Below are positions 50,893-59,202 of a DNA stretch of 64,000 bases, piece after piece. Position 1 is the first letter of the stretch, and every line of letters starts with the position of its first letter. The notes below the pieces were generated by a model. That model was given only the letters and a program-made list of their open reading frames with translations. It did no database searches and was not told the DNA's origin. The translations under genes were made by a program, and so were the position numbers. The stretch comes from Balneolaceae bacterium (GTDB lineage Bacteria; Bacteroidota; Rhodothermia; Balneolales; Balneolaceae): positions 46,862 through 110,861 of the forward strand of contig SLKI01000012.1 of the NCBI GenBank assembly GCA_007134695.1, given 5' to 3'.

Positions 50893-51726
50893 ATGCTGAA
50901 TCGCATTAAAAAATATATAAACCTGAGCGATGAGAACCGATTTGGCGCCGCAATCACCGGCGGTATCCACCTGCTGTTGCTGATCTTCGCCATTCTCTAC
51001 CAGGTGCACTTCAAAGTGGACACTCGGCCAGCTTATATCGAAGTGGCAGTCGGCGAATTTCGAACCGGAACCCCGGCCGAATTTGCTGAAGAGCAGCAGG
51101 AAGAGGTTGCCACCCGGCCCGATCCGGCAGAGGTTGAACCTGAGGAGCCGGACCCGGATGTTCCCGAACCCGAAGAGACCCCGGAACAGGTGACCGAAGA
51201 GACCGCAAGGCCGGTAGAAATGCCTGAACAGCTCGAAGAGATCGATGCGGAAGTGATCGAGACGCCCGATACGGACCAGATCGATCCGGAAGTGCCGCCA
51301 CAACAGCAGGAAGAGGAGGTTGTAGCCCCGCCGCAAACCCGCGAGGATGAACAAGTCCAGGAGGGAGAAGAGCGAAGCGGTGATGAGGAGGGGGTCGAAG
51401 GCGAACTCAATGTCGACCATGGAGACGGGCGCGATGAAGAACGAACCTCCCCTTACGACCTGCAGTGGGAAGGAGACCTCGATCGAACCCCGATGGTTCA
51501 GCCTCTCCCGGAAAACACCGAGGATGTGGAAGCGGTCATTACAGTACGTTTTGAAGTGTTTCCCGACGGCTCCATCGGCCGGATTATACCCCTTTTGAAA
51601 ATGAACCCGGAGCTTGAGAGGGAAGTGATGCTTACACTGCGAAGCTGGCGTTTTTCAAGATTACCGTCAGGTGTGCCCCAGGAGCCGCAATGGGGAACCA
51701 TTACGTTTCGATTCGTGCTCGACTGA
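50893..51726 (+). CDS. TonB family energy transducer
   Basis: Couples the ExbBD channel to the outer membrane. One membrane helix (residues 18-38, TGGIHLLLLIFAILYQ) is followed by a long Pro/Glu-rich periplasmic spacer (PEEPDPDVPEPEETPEQVTEE and similar, about residues 55-170). The C-terminal 80 residues have the TonB-C pattern: VEAVITVRFEVFPDGSIGRIIPL, LEREVMLTLRSWRFSRLP and TITFRFVLD. 277 residues. It sits at the end of the exbB-exbD-tonB cluster; a TolA-like role is an alternative but the C-terminus favours TonB. Confidence 0.88.
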   Translation: MLNRIKKYINLSDENRFGAAITGGIHLLLLIFAILYQVHFKVDTRPAYIEVAVGEFRTGTPAEFAEEQQEEVATRPDPAEVEPEEPDPDVPEPEETPEQVTEETARPVEMPEQLEEIDAEVIETPDTDQIDPEVPPQQQEEEVVAPPQTREDEQVQEGEERSGDEEGVEGELNVDHGDGRDEERTSPYDLQWEGDLDRTPMVQPLPENTEDVEAVITVRFEVFPDGSIGRIIPLLKMNPELEREVMLTLRSWRFSRLPSGVPQEPQWGTITFRFVLD

Positions 51727-51738
51727 CAGTGGCCGGAT

Positions 51739-52941
51739 TCAAAAAAGTGCGCTGATCTGAAATGCAACAACATCGTCATCGATCTCCCATGCGGCCCCCG
51801 GCAAGGCAGAGGTTTGATAAGAGAGTTTCAGAATGATGTTTCGTTCGATCCGGTATCCGGCCACAATCTCCACCCGGTTGACCTCCGTTGCCCAATCAGG
51901 ATTCTGCCCCGGCGGTGCGTAAGTGGTGCTTCGCAACTCAGAGGGCCTGAGTATTTCGTATCGGAGAGCTGCATAGGCGCCGGGCAGAAACGAGAACCGG
52001 CCGTGCAGTTCGGCCCCGGCGTGCCAGACCGGTAAAATGAGGTCGTCATTTTCAACCACTCCCGCATCAGTTATATAGGGAGCAGTCCACCTGCTGTAAT
52101 TGAGGTCCAAAGCCAGCATATAGTACAGATAGGAGAAAGAGAGGTCGGCGCCCGCCATTGTCTGTGAAAATTCCCGAAACTGGCGTTCCGAGAGTGCGGA
52201 GTTCAGCTCCGACCTCCGCATATAAGGCCCATAACTGAACGATATCCCCATGTCGGCCCAGATAGCCGGAGAAGCTTCTGCCCTTCCCGTGACCGATATC
52301 CGGTTATGATTTCCCAGGTCAGTACGGCCTGATGCGGGTGACAGCGTCGCTGCTAACTCAAATCTGAATCGATTCCCGGCTGCAGAGTTACTTAACATCA
52401 GCCCCTGTGAATACATTCGCTGATAAATCATCGATTGCCCGGACACTTTGTCATAATCGAGCATGCCCTCGTAGTATCCCCGCACCGGATCGGCCGGAAG
52501 ATACCAACTGTGCGACAGAGGCAAATTGACAAACGGATTGTCCGAGGAGAGGATCAGGCGGCTGTAGCGTCCATAGGGTGTAAAAAATCGTCCAATCGTC
52601 AGCATCAGGTCGGAGTTCTCCTTCAGGAACCAGTTCAGATTGACCGCAGAGAAAAATACCGGGCTCAACGAATCACCTTCATAATAGTCGCTCTGAAGCG
52701 CCACTTCCAAAAACCAGCGATCCGACAAACCTGCGCTGCCGAAAATGCGGATTGTTGGTGTAAAGATATTGAGCTTGTCATTTGGTGTCTGATTAAGCAA
52801 CGGAGAGGAGTCGGCTCCTCCTTTTCGAATCTCGAAATCGATCAGTCCGCCCGGGTTCAACTGTCCAAAGGCCGGAATTACGGGAAGAATAAGGATCAGA
52901 ACGGAAGCGATTAGATCTTTCAGGCGGGCGGAATCACTCAT
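51739..52941 (-). CDS. Outer-membrane barrel protein of unknown family
   Basis: Unrecognised exported protein of 400 residues. It has a signal peptide (LKDLIASVLILILPVIPAFG) and then about 16-18 alternating hydrophobic strands rich in Tyr, Trp and Arg, ending in Phe (QISALF), which fits an outer-membrane barrel or porin. It is the last gene of a three-gene minus-strand operon: its start overlaps the adenylate cyclase stop by one base. A role as an effector of, or exit channel for, the cyclase/cupredoxin system is guessed only from that position. Confidence 0.7.
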   Translation of the reverse strand: MSDSARLKDLIASVLILILPVIPAFGQLNPGGLIDFEIRKGGADSSPLLNQTPNDKLNIFTPTIRIFGSAGLSDRWFLEVALQSDYYEGDSLSPVFFSAVNLNWFLKENSDLMLTIGRFFTPYGRYSRLILSSDNPFVNLPLSHSWYLPADPVRGYYEGMLDYDKVSGQSMIYQRMYSQGLMLSNSAAGNRFRFELAATLSPASGRTDLGNHNRISVTGRAEASPAIWADMGISFSYGPYMRRSELNSALSERQFREFSQTMAGADLSFSYLYYMLALDLNYSRWTAPYITDAGVVENDDLILPVWHAGAELHGRFSFLPGAYAALRYEILRPSELRSTTYAPPGQNPDWATEVNRVEIVAGYRIERNIILKLSYQTSALPGAAWEIDDDVVAFQISALF

Positions 52942-54740
52942 CAGGGTGTCTCCTCCTTGCTTTCATTCTGCATTTTTTCCGGTACTTTCGAAGATTTCCA
53001 GTCCACTTCGTAGAGTGTCACCGGTTCAGAGAACCCTTTCATTTCGATCGGCTCCAGCTCCTCGACAAAGATTCTGCGTTCGAGACAGAGATAGACAGGT
53101 CCGCTGATCAGAATCTGTTCCGCGCCGGCCGACGAACAGAGGCGGGCTCCCAGATTCACCTCATTGCCGAGAACGGTATAATCCATCCGATCGGCACTGC
53201 CCATCGCCCCCATCACCACTTCACCGGTATGAATTCCGATTCCTACCGATATCTCCTCCTTCTCCGGGATCACCTGCCGGATGCTCCGCTGAATCTCCAT
53301 GGCGGCCTCCACGGCGTTTCGCTCCTTCTCTTCGCCCTGGAAAACAGCTACAAGTTCATCGCCTACAAATTTGTCGACGTCGCCGCCATAACGGTTTACC
53401 ACTTCGGTCTGAAAGCTGAAAAGCCGATTTAACATTTCTATCACTTCTTCCGGTGAGCGCAGTTCACTCCAGGAGGTAAATCCGCGGATATCGGAAAAGA
53501 GCACCGTCACATCCCGCCTCTCGCCTCCCGGTTCAATTCGCGAAAGATTGTTTTTGATCGCATCCAGAGTTGCACGAGATACAAATTTGAGCATCAGCAG
53601 ACGCTCCCGGATCCCCTTTGACAGCTCGTTAAATGCTTCCGTTAGTCTTCCCAGCTCATCCTTCGTGGTGACCGGAACCTCCTTACTGAAATCCTCATTT
53701 TCGACTCTCTGGACTCCCTCGACAAGCCGTTGAATCGGGCTGGTGATTCGCGTAGTGATCCAGAAGCTGGTCATCACCGCCGCAATCACAGAGAGAACAC
53801 CCAGAATAAAAATGATCATCTGAATGTTGCGAAGAGGCTGAAGTGCTGCCGTCAAAGATTTTGCCACGGCATAATAGCCGCTGATTCCACGACTCCCGGC
53901 TTGTGCATGCATCGGGGCCACATAGACAAGCCAGCTCTCCGTGCCAAGATTGATCTCCATACTGTGCGCTTCACCCTTCTGGGTCACCTCGAAGGTAGCC
54001 TGATGAATCTGGCGTCCCAGATGATCCATCAAATCATCACTCAGGCCGGTAAAAGAAGTGGCGCTCAGGTGGTTGTCGATAAAATAGGAGATCTCCATCC
54101 CGATATCTCTTGAGAGCTGTTCGGTTTCGAGCTGACGAATCGGGAAACCGTGTGAAAGCGTACCCAGGATCATGCCTCCGCTAAAGATCGGCATCGACAT
54201 TACATTGAAGTACTCACCCCCTTGCTCCCAGATATAAGTCTGATCGGGTATACGTCCCTGAAGTGCTTCCGAAACACCGGATCGGTCGGCAATTGAAAAT
54301 TGAGAGAGCGAACCGCGAGAAATCTGCCCGATTGGCATTCCGGCATCGTCGGTCACCAGCAAAAGGCCCGAACTCTCAGGCTCATCATAGAAAGCGTCCG
54401 GGACCAGTGTGTCCGGAATGATCGGATCGAAGTCGAGCAGAAAGAGAATATCCTCCCGCAACAACTGATTCACGGTTGCCGTATCCCCCGTACTGACAGC
54501 CGCCTTCAGTTGAGGTACTTCGGCCAGCAGAATCCCCGACTGACGCATCTGGCGGAATCGAATATCCTGAACACGGTCGAACACCCGTGCCACTTCGGTA
54601 AAATTTTCGTTGATATCTTCGATAATCCGGTTTTCAACAAGCCGGCTGATACTGAAAAGCATGACCAGGATCACAACCACCACAATCCCGACAAATGCGG
54701 TAAGAAGTTTCCATTTTATAGATTTTCCAAGTCGAAACAT
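52941..54740 (-). CDS. Membrane-bound adenylate/guanylate cyclase with periplasmic sensor and HAMP
   Basis: Makes cAMP (or cGMP) from NTP in response to an outside signal. Two helices (about residues 12-32 and 305-325) flank a 270-residue periplasmic domain of dCache size. HAMP follows (RLVEGVQRVENEDFSKEVPV), then the class III cyclase domain from about 405 (VTVLFSDIRGFTSW) with both metal Asp (FSDIRG and FVGDELVAVF). The Lys in VDKFVGDE favours ATP. ATG at 54740 is used because a TTG at 54752 lies inside the previous gene's end. It lies between the cupredoxin gene (8 bp apart) and the barrel gene (1-bp overlap). Confidence 0.93.
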   Translation of the reverse strand: MFRLGKSIKWKLLTAFVGIVVVVILVMLFSISRLVENRIIEDINENFTEVARVFDRVQDIRFRQMRQSGILLAEVPQLKAAVSTGDTATVNQLLREDILFLLDFDPIIPDTLVPDAFYDEPESSGLLLVTDDAGMPIGQISRGSLSQFSIADRSGVSEALQGRIPDQTYIWEQGGEYFNVMSMPIFSGGMILGTLSHGFPIRQLETEQLSRDIGMEISYFIDNHLSATSFTGLSDDLMDHLGRQIHQATFEVTQKGEAHSMEINLGTESWLVYVAPMHAQAGSRGISGYYAVAKSLTAALQPLRNIQMIIFILGVLSVIAAVMTSFWITTRITSPIQRLVEGVQRVENEDFSKEVPVTTKDELGRLTEAFNELSKGIRERLLMLKFVSRATLDAIKNNLSRIEPGGERRDVTVLFSDIRGFTSWSELRSPEEVIEMLNRLFSFQTEVVNRYGGDVDKFVGDELVAVFQGEEKERNAVEAAMEIQRSIRQVIPEKEEISVGIGIHTGEVVMGAMGSADRMDYTVLGNEVNLGARLCSSAGAEQILISGPVYLCLERRIFVEELEPIEMKGFSEPVTLYEVDWKSSKVPEKMQNESKEETP

Positions 54741-54748
54741 AACGGGAT

Positions 54749-55534
54749 TCAAGGTGAGAGTCTGATGGTTCCGACCTGTACCGTTTCGCCGTTCACTTCG
54801 ATGCGGCGGTTGTAGAGCTCATATCCCGGAGAGAAGACATTGAGTGTATAGCTCCCCTGTCGAAGCTGATCGATCTGAAACTCCTCCTCTTCACTTATCC
54901 GTTTCCACTCGATCGTATCGGGACCTACCACATAGATGACAGCATGCATATTGGAGTGAATATCGCAAAAGACATCGACCACACCTTGCCGATCGAACTG
55001 TACATCGTAATAATCTCCCTGGGGACGGCGGCCAACGTCAAACCGTTTGACCGACGAGTAGCTGAAAACATTATGGTAAACCGGGTCGGAATTGAGAATT
55101 CGAACCGATTCATTTACCCGAACCGCAAGAAGGTCGGGATGAAATGCCTGATCGACCTGGTCCAGCACCACCGGCTCATCTCGTGATGCTTCAACAGAAC
55201 CGTCACCTTCGATCCAGATCAGTATCGATTGGCCGGTATCAGCTTGCTGAGGTGCCGCGCGTCTGGCATAACGCCCGGCAAAACGCCCCTGGCCGGAACC
55301 CGCCCTGGCCTGAAGAACGACACGGCCGGTAATAGCTCCACTCTCCAGTTCGCGAACCGATGACGCAGATCGAAAACCGGTTGCAGACCCGCCAATTGAT
55401 GCGGAACGACCAAGATTCACCGCCATCGACGTTTCGGCCATCTGAACCTCCTGTGCAGGCGAACCTGTTTCCATACCATCTGCCAACAGCAGAAAAACTG
55501 TGAAAATAAGAGCCAAGAGAGTAACTCTGGTCAT
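54749..55534 (-). CDS. Exported amicyanin-like cupredoxin with carboxypeptidase-like repeat
   Basis: A secreted copper protein of 261 residues. The ATG at 55534 has AGGGG 5 nt before it and gives a signal peptide (TLLALIFTVFLLLADG). A Gly/Ser/Arg-rich segment (about 40-100) precedes a cupredoxin domain whose type 1 copper ligands are His154 (YHNVFS), Cys190, His193 and Met196, the C-x2-H-x2-M spacing of amicyanin. The C-terminus (LRQGSYTLNVFSPGYELYNRRIEV) resembles a carboxypeptidase regulatory-like beta domain. It is the first gene of the operon and overlaps the same transcript as the cyclase 8 bp downstream. An electron carrier or copper sensor is likely; the partner is unknown. Confidence 0.82.
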   Translation of the reverse strand: MTRVTLLALIFTVFLLLADGMETGSPAQEVQMAETSMAVNLGRSASIGGSATGFRSASSVRELESGAITGRVVLQARAGSGQGRFAGRYARRAAPQQADTGQSILIWIEGDGSVEASRDEPVVLDQVDQAFHPDLLAVRVNESVRILNSDPVYHNVFSYSSVKRFDVGRRPQGDYYDVQFDRQGVVDVFCDIHSNMHAVIYVVGPDTIEWKRISEEEEFQIDQLRQGSYTLNVFSPGYELYNRRIEVNGETVQVGTIRLSP

Positions 55535-55572
55535 GATACCCCTGTATGGCAATCTGCCGAAAAAGTGATCTC

Positions 55573-55587
55573 CTTACAGCCTGTAAG
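55573..55587. promoter_or_regulatory. Palindrome in the leader or promoter of the cupredoxin operon
   Basis: CTTACAG-C-CTGTAAG, perfect 7-bp arms around a single base, 38 bp before the cupredoxin ATG. It is well placed for a repressor dimer site. The 178-bp gap 55553-55730 contains this element and no gene. No known consensus was matched. Confidence 0.4.
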
Positions 55588-55730
55588 CTATACCGGTGAT
55601 ACCTTCCACTTGCGACAGATCCATTCAATTAACTGAATTCAATATCCTTCCTAAATCTAACATTTTTACTTCATGATACCATGTTGGCTAAAAAATGTAT
55701 CCGTATTCCCGTTATCGCCCGTTACAACTC

Positions 55731-58208
55731 TCAGCCGTCAGCAGGCTGCTCTGCCGGCTCCACATCCCAGATCTCATCGGCATACTGGCGGATCGTCCGG
55801 TCCGAGGAGAATTTGCCGATGCGGGCTACATTCAAAATAGATTTACGGATCCAGGCCTCCCGGTCCCGATAAAGTTTCTCCACCTCTCTTTGCGCATTAC
55901 TGTACGCCTCGTAATCGGCCAGAACCAGGAAATAGTCCCCTTTATGCAGCAGTGCATCGATAATCGGAGCAAACAGGTGCGGCTCCTCCGGGCTGAAAAA
56001 ACCATCCCTGACCTGGTCGACCACCTTTTTCAATTCGGCATTCGCTTCATAAGCTTCCCACGGGTTGTATCCCTCTTGCCGCAGCTGCTCCACCTCTTCT
56101 ACCGTTTTACCAAAAATAAAGATGTTCTCTTCTCCGACCTCTTCGAGAATTTCGATATTCGCTCCGTCTAACGTTCCGATTGTCAGAGCTCCGTTCAGCG
56201 CAAACTTCATATTCCCGGTTCCCGATGCTTCAAACCCGGCCGTCGAGATCTGCTCGGAGAGGTCGGCGGCAGGAATCATCTTTTCGGCAAGTGTAACGCT
56301 GTAGTTTTCCAGGAAAACACATTTGAGTCTGTCACCGACATCCGGATCGTTATTCACCTTGTCGGCGATACTGTTGATCAGCTTGATATAGAGTTTGGCC
56401 ATGGTATATCCCGGTGCCGCTTTACCGGCAAAGATGACCGTTCTGGGAACCATCTCCAGATCGGGATTCTCCTTGATCCGGTTGTAGAGTGCCGCCGTGT
56501 GGAAAGCCGCCATCAACTGACGTTTGTACTCATGAATTCTTTTAATCTGGATGTCAAAGATCGAGTCGGGATTGACCTCGATCCCGTTCTGATCTTCGAT
56601 ATATTCGGCCAGACGGAGTTTGTTCTGCCGTTTGATCCCGGCAAACTGCTCCCGGAACGACTCATCGTCGATCTGCTTTTCAATCTCGCGAATCTTGTCC
56701 AGATCGGTTATCCACTCTTCTCCGATTTTTGACGTTACCAGATCGGCCAGGCTGCGATTACACTGCCGCAACCACCGCCTCTGGGTTATTCCGTTGGTTT
56801 TATTGGTAAACCGCTCCGGCCAGAGTTCATAAAAGTCGCGAAACAGAGTCTTTCTGATGAGGTCGCTGTGAAGTTCTGCAACTCCGTTTACCTTGTGAGA
56901 GCCGACGATTCCGAGGGATGCCATATGAACCATCGGATCCTCTTCATCTCCGACAATCGACATACGGCTGATCCGATTCCGATCCCCTTCGAACTTTTCT
57001 GAGACCTGTTTGATAAAGCGCCGGTTGATCTCATAGATAATCTGCAGGTGGCGGGGCAACAATCTCCTCAGCAAAGAAACGGGCCACTTCTCCAGAGCCT
57101 CGGGCAGAATTGTGTGGTTGGTGTAAGAAACCGTCTTGACCACAATTTCCCAGCTCGTCTCCCAATCCAGCCCCTCCTCATCTATCATGATTCGCATCAG
57201 CTCCGGGATTGCAAGGTTGGGATGGGTATCGTTACACTGGATTGCCACTTTCTCCGGCAGCTTTCGCCAGTCGTCGTGCACCTTCTTGAACCTCCGGACG
57301 ATATCCCGGATAGAGGCTGCTACCAGAAAATATTCCTGTTTGAGACGCAGCTCCTGGCCGACAAACACCTTGTCGTTCGGATAGAGGACACGTGAAATGT
57401 TTTCATTCAGCTGTGTATCACGGACTGCGTCGATATATTGGCCCTGATTGAAACTCTTCAGATCGATCGCCGAGGAGGATGCTGCTTTCCAGAGCCTCAG
57501 ATGGTTGACAATTCCGTTTTTATAGCCTGGAATCGGGGTATCATACGCAATGGCAAGCACCTTATGACTTTTCTCCCATCGGAACCGAAGCTCTCCCTCT
57601 TCGTCGTGCCAGGGATGAGATTCACCGTAAAAAGAGACCGGGTACTGGGTTTTCGGCCGGACGATATCCCACGGATTGCCGTAACGCAGCCACAAGTCGG
57701 GTTTTTCAACCTGATAACCATTCTCGATACGCTGATAGAAAATCCCGTAGTCGTAACGGATCCCGTATCCGATTGCAGGAATCCCGATTGTAGCCATGGA
57801 GTCTAGAAAACAGGCAGCCAGACGCCCCAGGCCTCCGTTCCCCAGCCCGGCATCCCATTCGGCACTTCGAATCTCGTCGTAATCCAGGCCTACTTCATCG
57901 AGCGCTTCGGCAATGACATCCTGAACACCCAGGTTGATCATCATATTGTCGAGCAGCCTGCCGATCAGATACTCCATCGAGATGTAATAAACGCGCTTGG
58001 CGTCCCGCTCGTAGTAGGATTGCTGGGTATCGAGCCAGCGGTCATGCAGCCGGTCGAGCAGGGTGAGGACTATACTCCGATAGTTGTCCCATCGCGTTTT
58101 GGAAAATTGGTCTTTGGCCAGTGTGTATCGCAGGTGTTCGATGATATCTTCACGAAAGTCATCGACGCCCATTCCGGACCGGGGGTAAATTCCATTTCTT
58201 TTAACCAT
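55731..58208 (-). CDS. glgP: Glycogen/starch/alpha-glucan phosphorylase
   Basis: Phosphorolysis of alpha-1,4-glucans to glucose-1-phosphate. The pyridoxal-phosphate Lys is in EASGTGNMKFALNGALTIGTLDGANIEI, with the catalytic region NYSVTLAEKMIPAADLSEQIS before it. Other family blocks: NGGLGRLAACFLDSMATI near residue 110, YGIRYDYGIF, and QCNDTHPNLAIPELMRI. Length 825 is right for the GT35 type. The N-terminal 30 residues (MVKRNGIYPRSGMGVDDFREDI) look like an unremarkable leader. No glycogen synthase or branching enzyme gene is next to it. It lies 55 bp downstream of ispE on the same strand. Confidence 0.97.
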   Translation of the reverse strand: MVKRNGIYPRSGMGVDDFREDIIEHLRYTLAKDQFSKTRWDNYRSIVLTLLDRLHDRWLDTQQSYYERDAKRVYYISMEYLIGRLLDNMMINLGVQDVIAEALDEVGLDYDEIRSAEWDAGLGNGGLGRLAACFLDSMATIGIPAIGYGIRYDYGIFYQRIENGYQVEKPDLWLRYGNPWDIVRPKTQYPVSFYGESHPWHDEEGELRFRWEKSHKVLAIAYDTPIPGYKNGIVNHLRLWKAASSSAIDLKSFNQGQYIDAVRDTQLNENISRVLYPNDKVFVGQELRLKQEYFLVAASIRDIVRRFKKVHDDWRKLPEKVAIQCNDTHPNLAIPELMRIMIDEEGLDWETSWEIVVKTVSYTNHTILPEALEKWPVSLLRRLLPRHLQIIYEINRRFIKQVSEKFEGDRNRISRMSIVGDEEDPMVHMASLGIVGSHKVNGVAELHSDLIRKTLFRDFYELWPERFTNKTNGITQRRWLRQCNRSLADLVTSKIGEEWITDLDKIREIEKQIDDESFREQFAGIKRQNKLRLAEYIEDQNGIEVNPDSIFDIQIKRIHEYKRQLMAAFHTAALYNRIKENPDLEMVPRTVIFAGKAAPGYTMAKLYIKLINSIADKVNNDPDVGDRLKCVFLENYSVTLAEKMIPAADLSEQISTAGFEASGTGNMKFALNGALTIGTLDGANIEILEEVGEENIFIFGKTVEEVEQLRQEGYNPWEAYEANAELKKVVDQVRDGFFSPEEPHLFAPIIDALLHKGDYFLVLADYEAYSNAQREVEKLYRDREAWIRKSILNVARIGKFSSDRTIRQYADEIWDVEPAEQPADG

Positions 58209-58263
58209 GATTTGCAGCGATTCTTGAAGGGTGATGGTCGTGGCAGTTACAGATCTATCCGTA

Positions 58264-59139
58264 CTAGGCCGAATTCTCCTTTAAATAGATACCCTGGTCA
58301 GGTTGAAAACCAGGTCTCGTCAGGTTTGCCTGAAACCCTAACTCATGAAACGACTCGTAGGCCTGAATTGCAACAAAATCCTGTTCAAAAATTCCGTAAA
58401 CCGCGGAACCGCTTCCACTCATCGATGCATACTCAGCACCCAGTTCATAAAGCTGATCCCGGATGTTGCCCACCATATCATGGTGAGCCACCACCGGAGG
58501 TTCCAGGTCGTTTTGAAGCAGATACCGCCACTCGTCTCTTGGTTCATTCGTGAGAATGGACCGAAGCGACATGTTCGGTTCGGGGTTGGGTTGACAAATT
58601 TCGTATGCCTCTGCCGTCGAGCTTTCAAAGCCCGGATAGATCGTGAGTATCCAGGCGTCGGGCTGAATCTCAAGAGGTTCGATCTCCTGGCCCAAACCGG
58701 TTCCGATACCCGGTTTTCCCCGGATGAAGAATGCGATATCCGACCCCAGATTCCGGCTCAGGTCGATCAGGTCCTCCTCATCCAGGCCGGCTTTTTCCAG
58801 TTTGTTCAAGATTCGGAATGTCAGGGCGGCATTGCTGCTGCCCCCTCCCAGGCCGGCACCGGCAGGAATGTTTTTTGTTACTTCGAAACGATAATGTTGA
58901 TGGAGCCCTACATATTGATCAAAAGCACGATAAGCTTGAGTAATCAGGTTCTCCCCGCCGCCCGGCAGCGAAGGGTCTGAAAGCTGCAGGCTGTAGGAGT
59001 CTGAAGGCCGAACGGTAAACCGGTCTTTCCATTCAATAAAGCAGAAACCCGTCTCGATTCGGTGATAGCCGGTGGGCAAACGCTCCAGAACATATAGTCC
59101 CAGGTTGATTTTTCCGTAGGAGTAGGCCAGCCAGCTCAT
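58264..59139 (-). CDS. ispE: 4-(cytidine 5'-diphospho)-2-C-methyl-D-erythritol kinase
   Basis: Third-stage kinase of the MEP isoprenoid pathway. GHMP-kinase blocks: YGKINLGLYVLERLPTGYHRI at the N-terminus, the ATP-binding PAGAGLGGGSSNAAL, the substrate Asp in LGSDIAFF, and the C-terminal MSGSGSAVYGIF. Length 291 is typical. It shows the organism makes isoprenoids by the MEP route. It lies 63 bp after cca and 55 bp before glgP on the minus strand. Confidence 0.96.
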   Translation of the reverse strand: MSWLAYSYGKINLGLYVLERLPTGYHRIETGFCFIEWKDRFTVRPSDSYSLQLSDPSLPGGGENLITQAYRAFDQYVGLHQHYRFEVTKNIPAGAGLGGGSSNAALTFRILNKLEKAGLDEEDLIDLSRNLGSDIAFFIRGKPGIGTGLGQEIEPLEIQPDAWILTIYPGFESSTAEAYEICQPNPEPNMSLRSILTNEPRDEWRYLLQNDLEPPVVAHHDMVGNIRDQLYELGAEYASMSGSGSAVYGIFEQDFVAIQAYESFHELGFQANLTRPGFQPDQGIYLKENSA

Positions 59140-59202
59140 GGTTCCTCCCCGATTATGAGATGATCCGAACTTTTATGCTGCTGCTGACTTCCCGGCTGTT
59201 GG

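Noticed and set aside
50854..51420. A 188-codon frame rich in Phe and Leu opposite the TonB-like gene
   Set aside because: Reverse of the Pro/Glu-rich spacer; low-complexity artefact, not a membrane protein.
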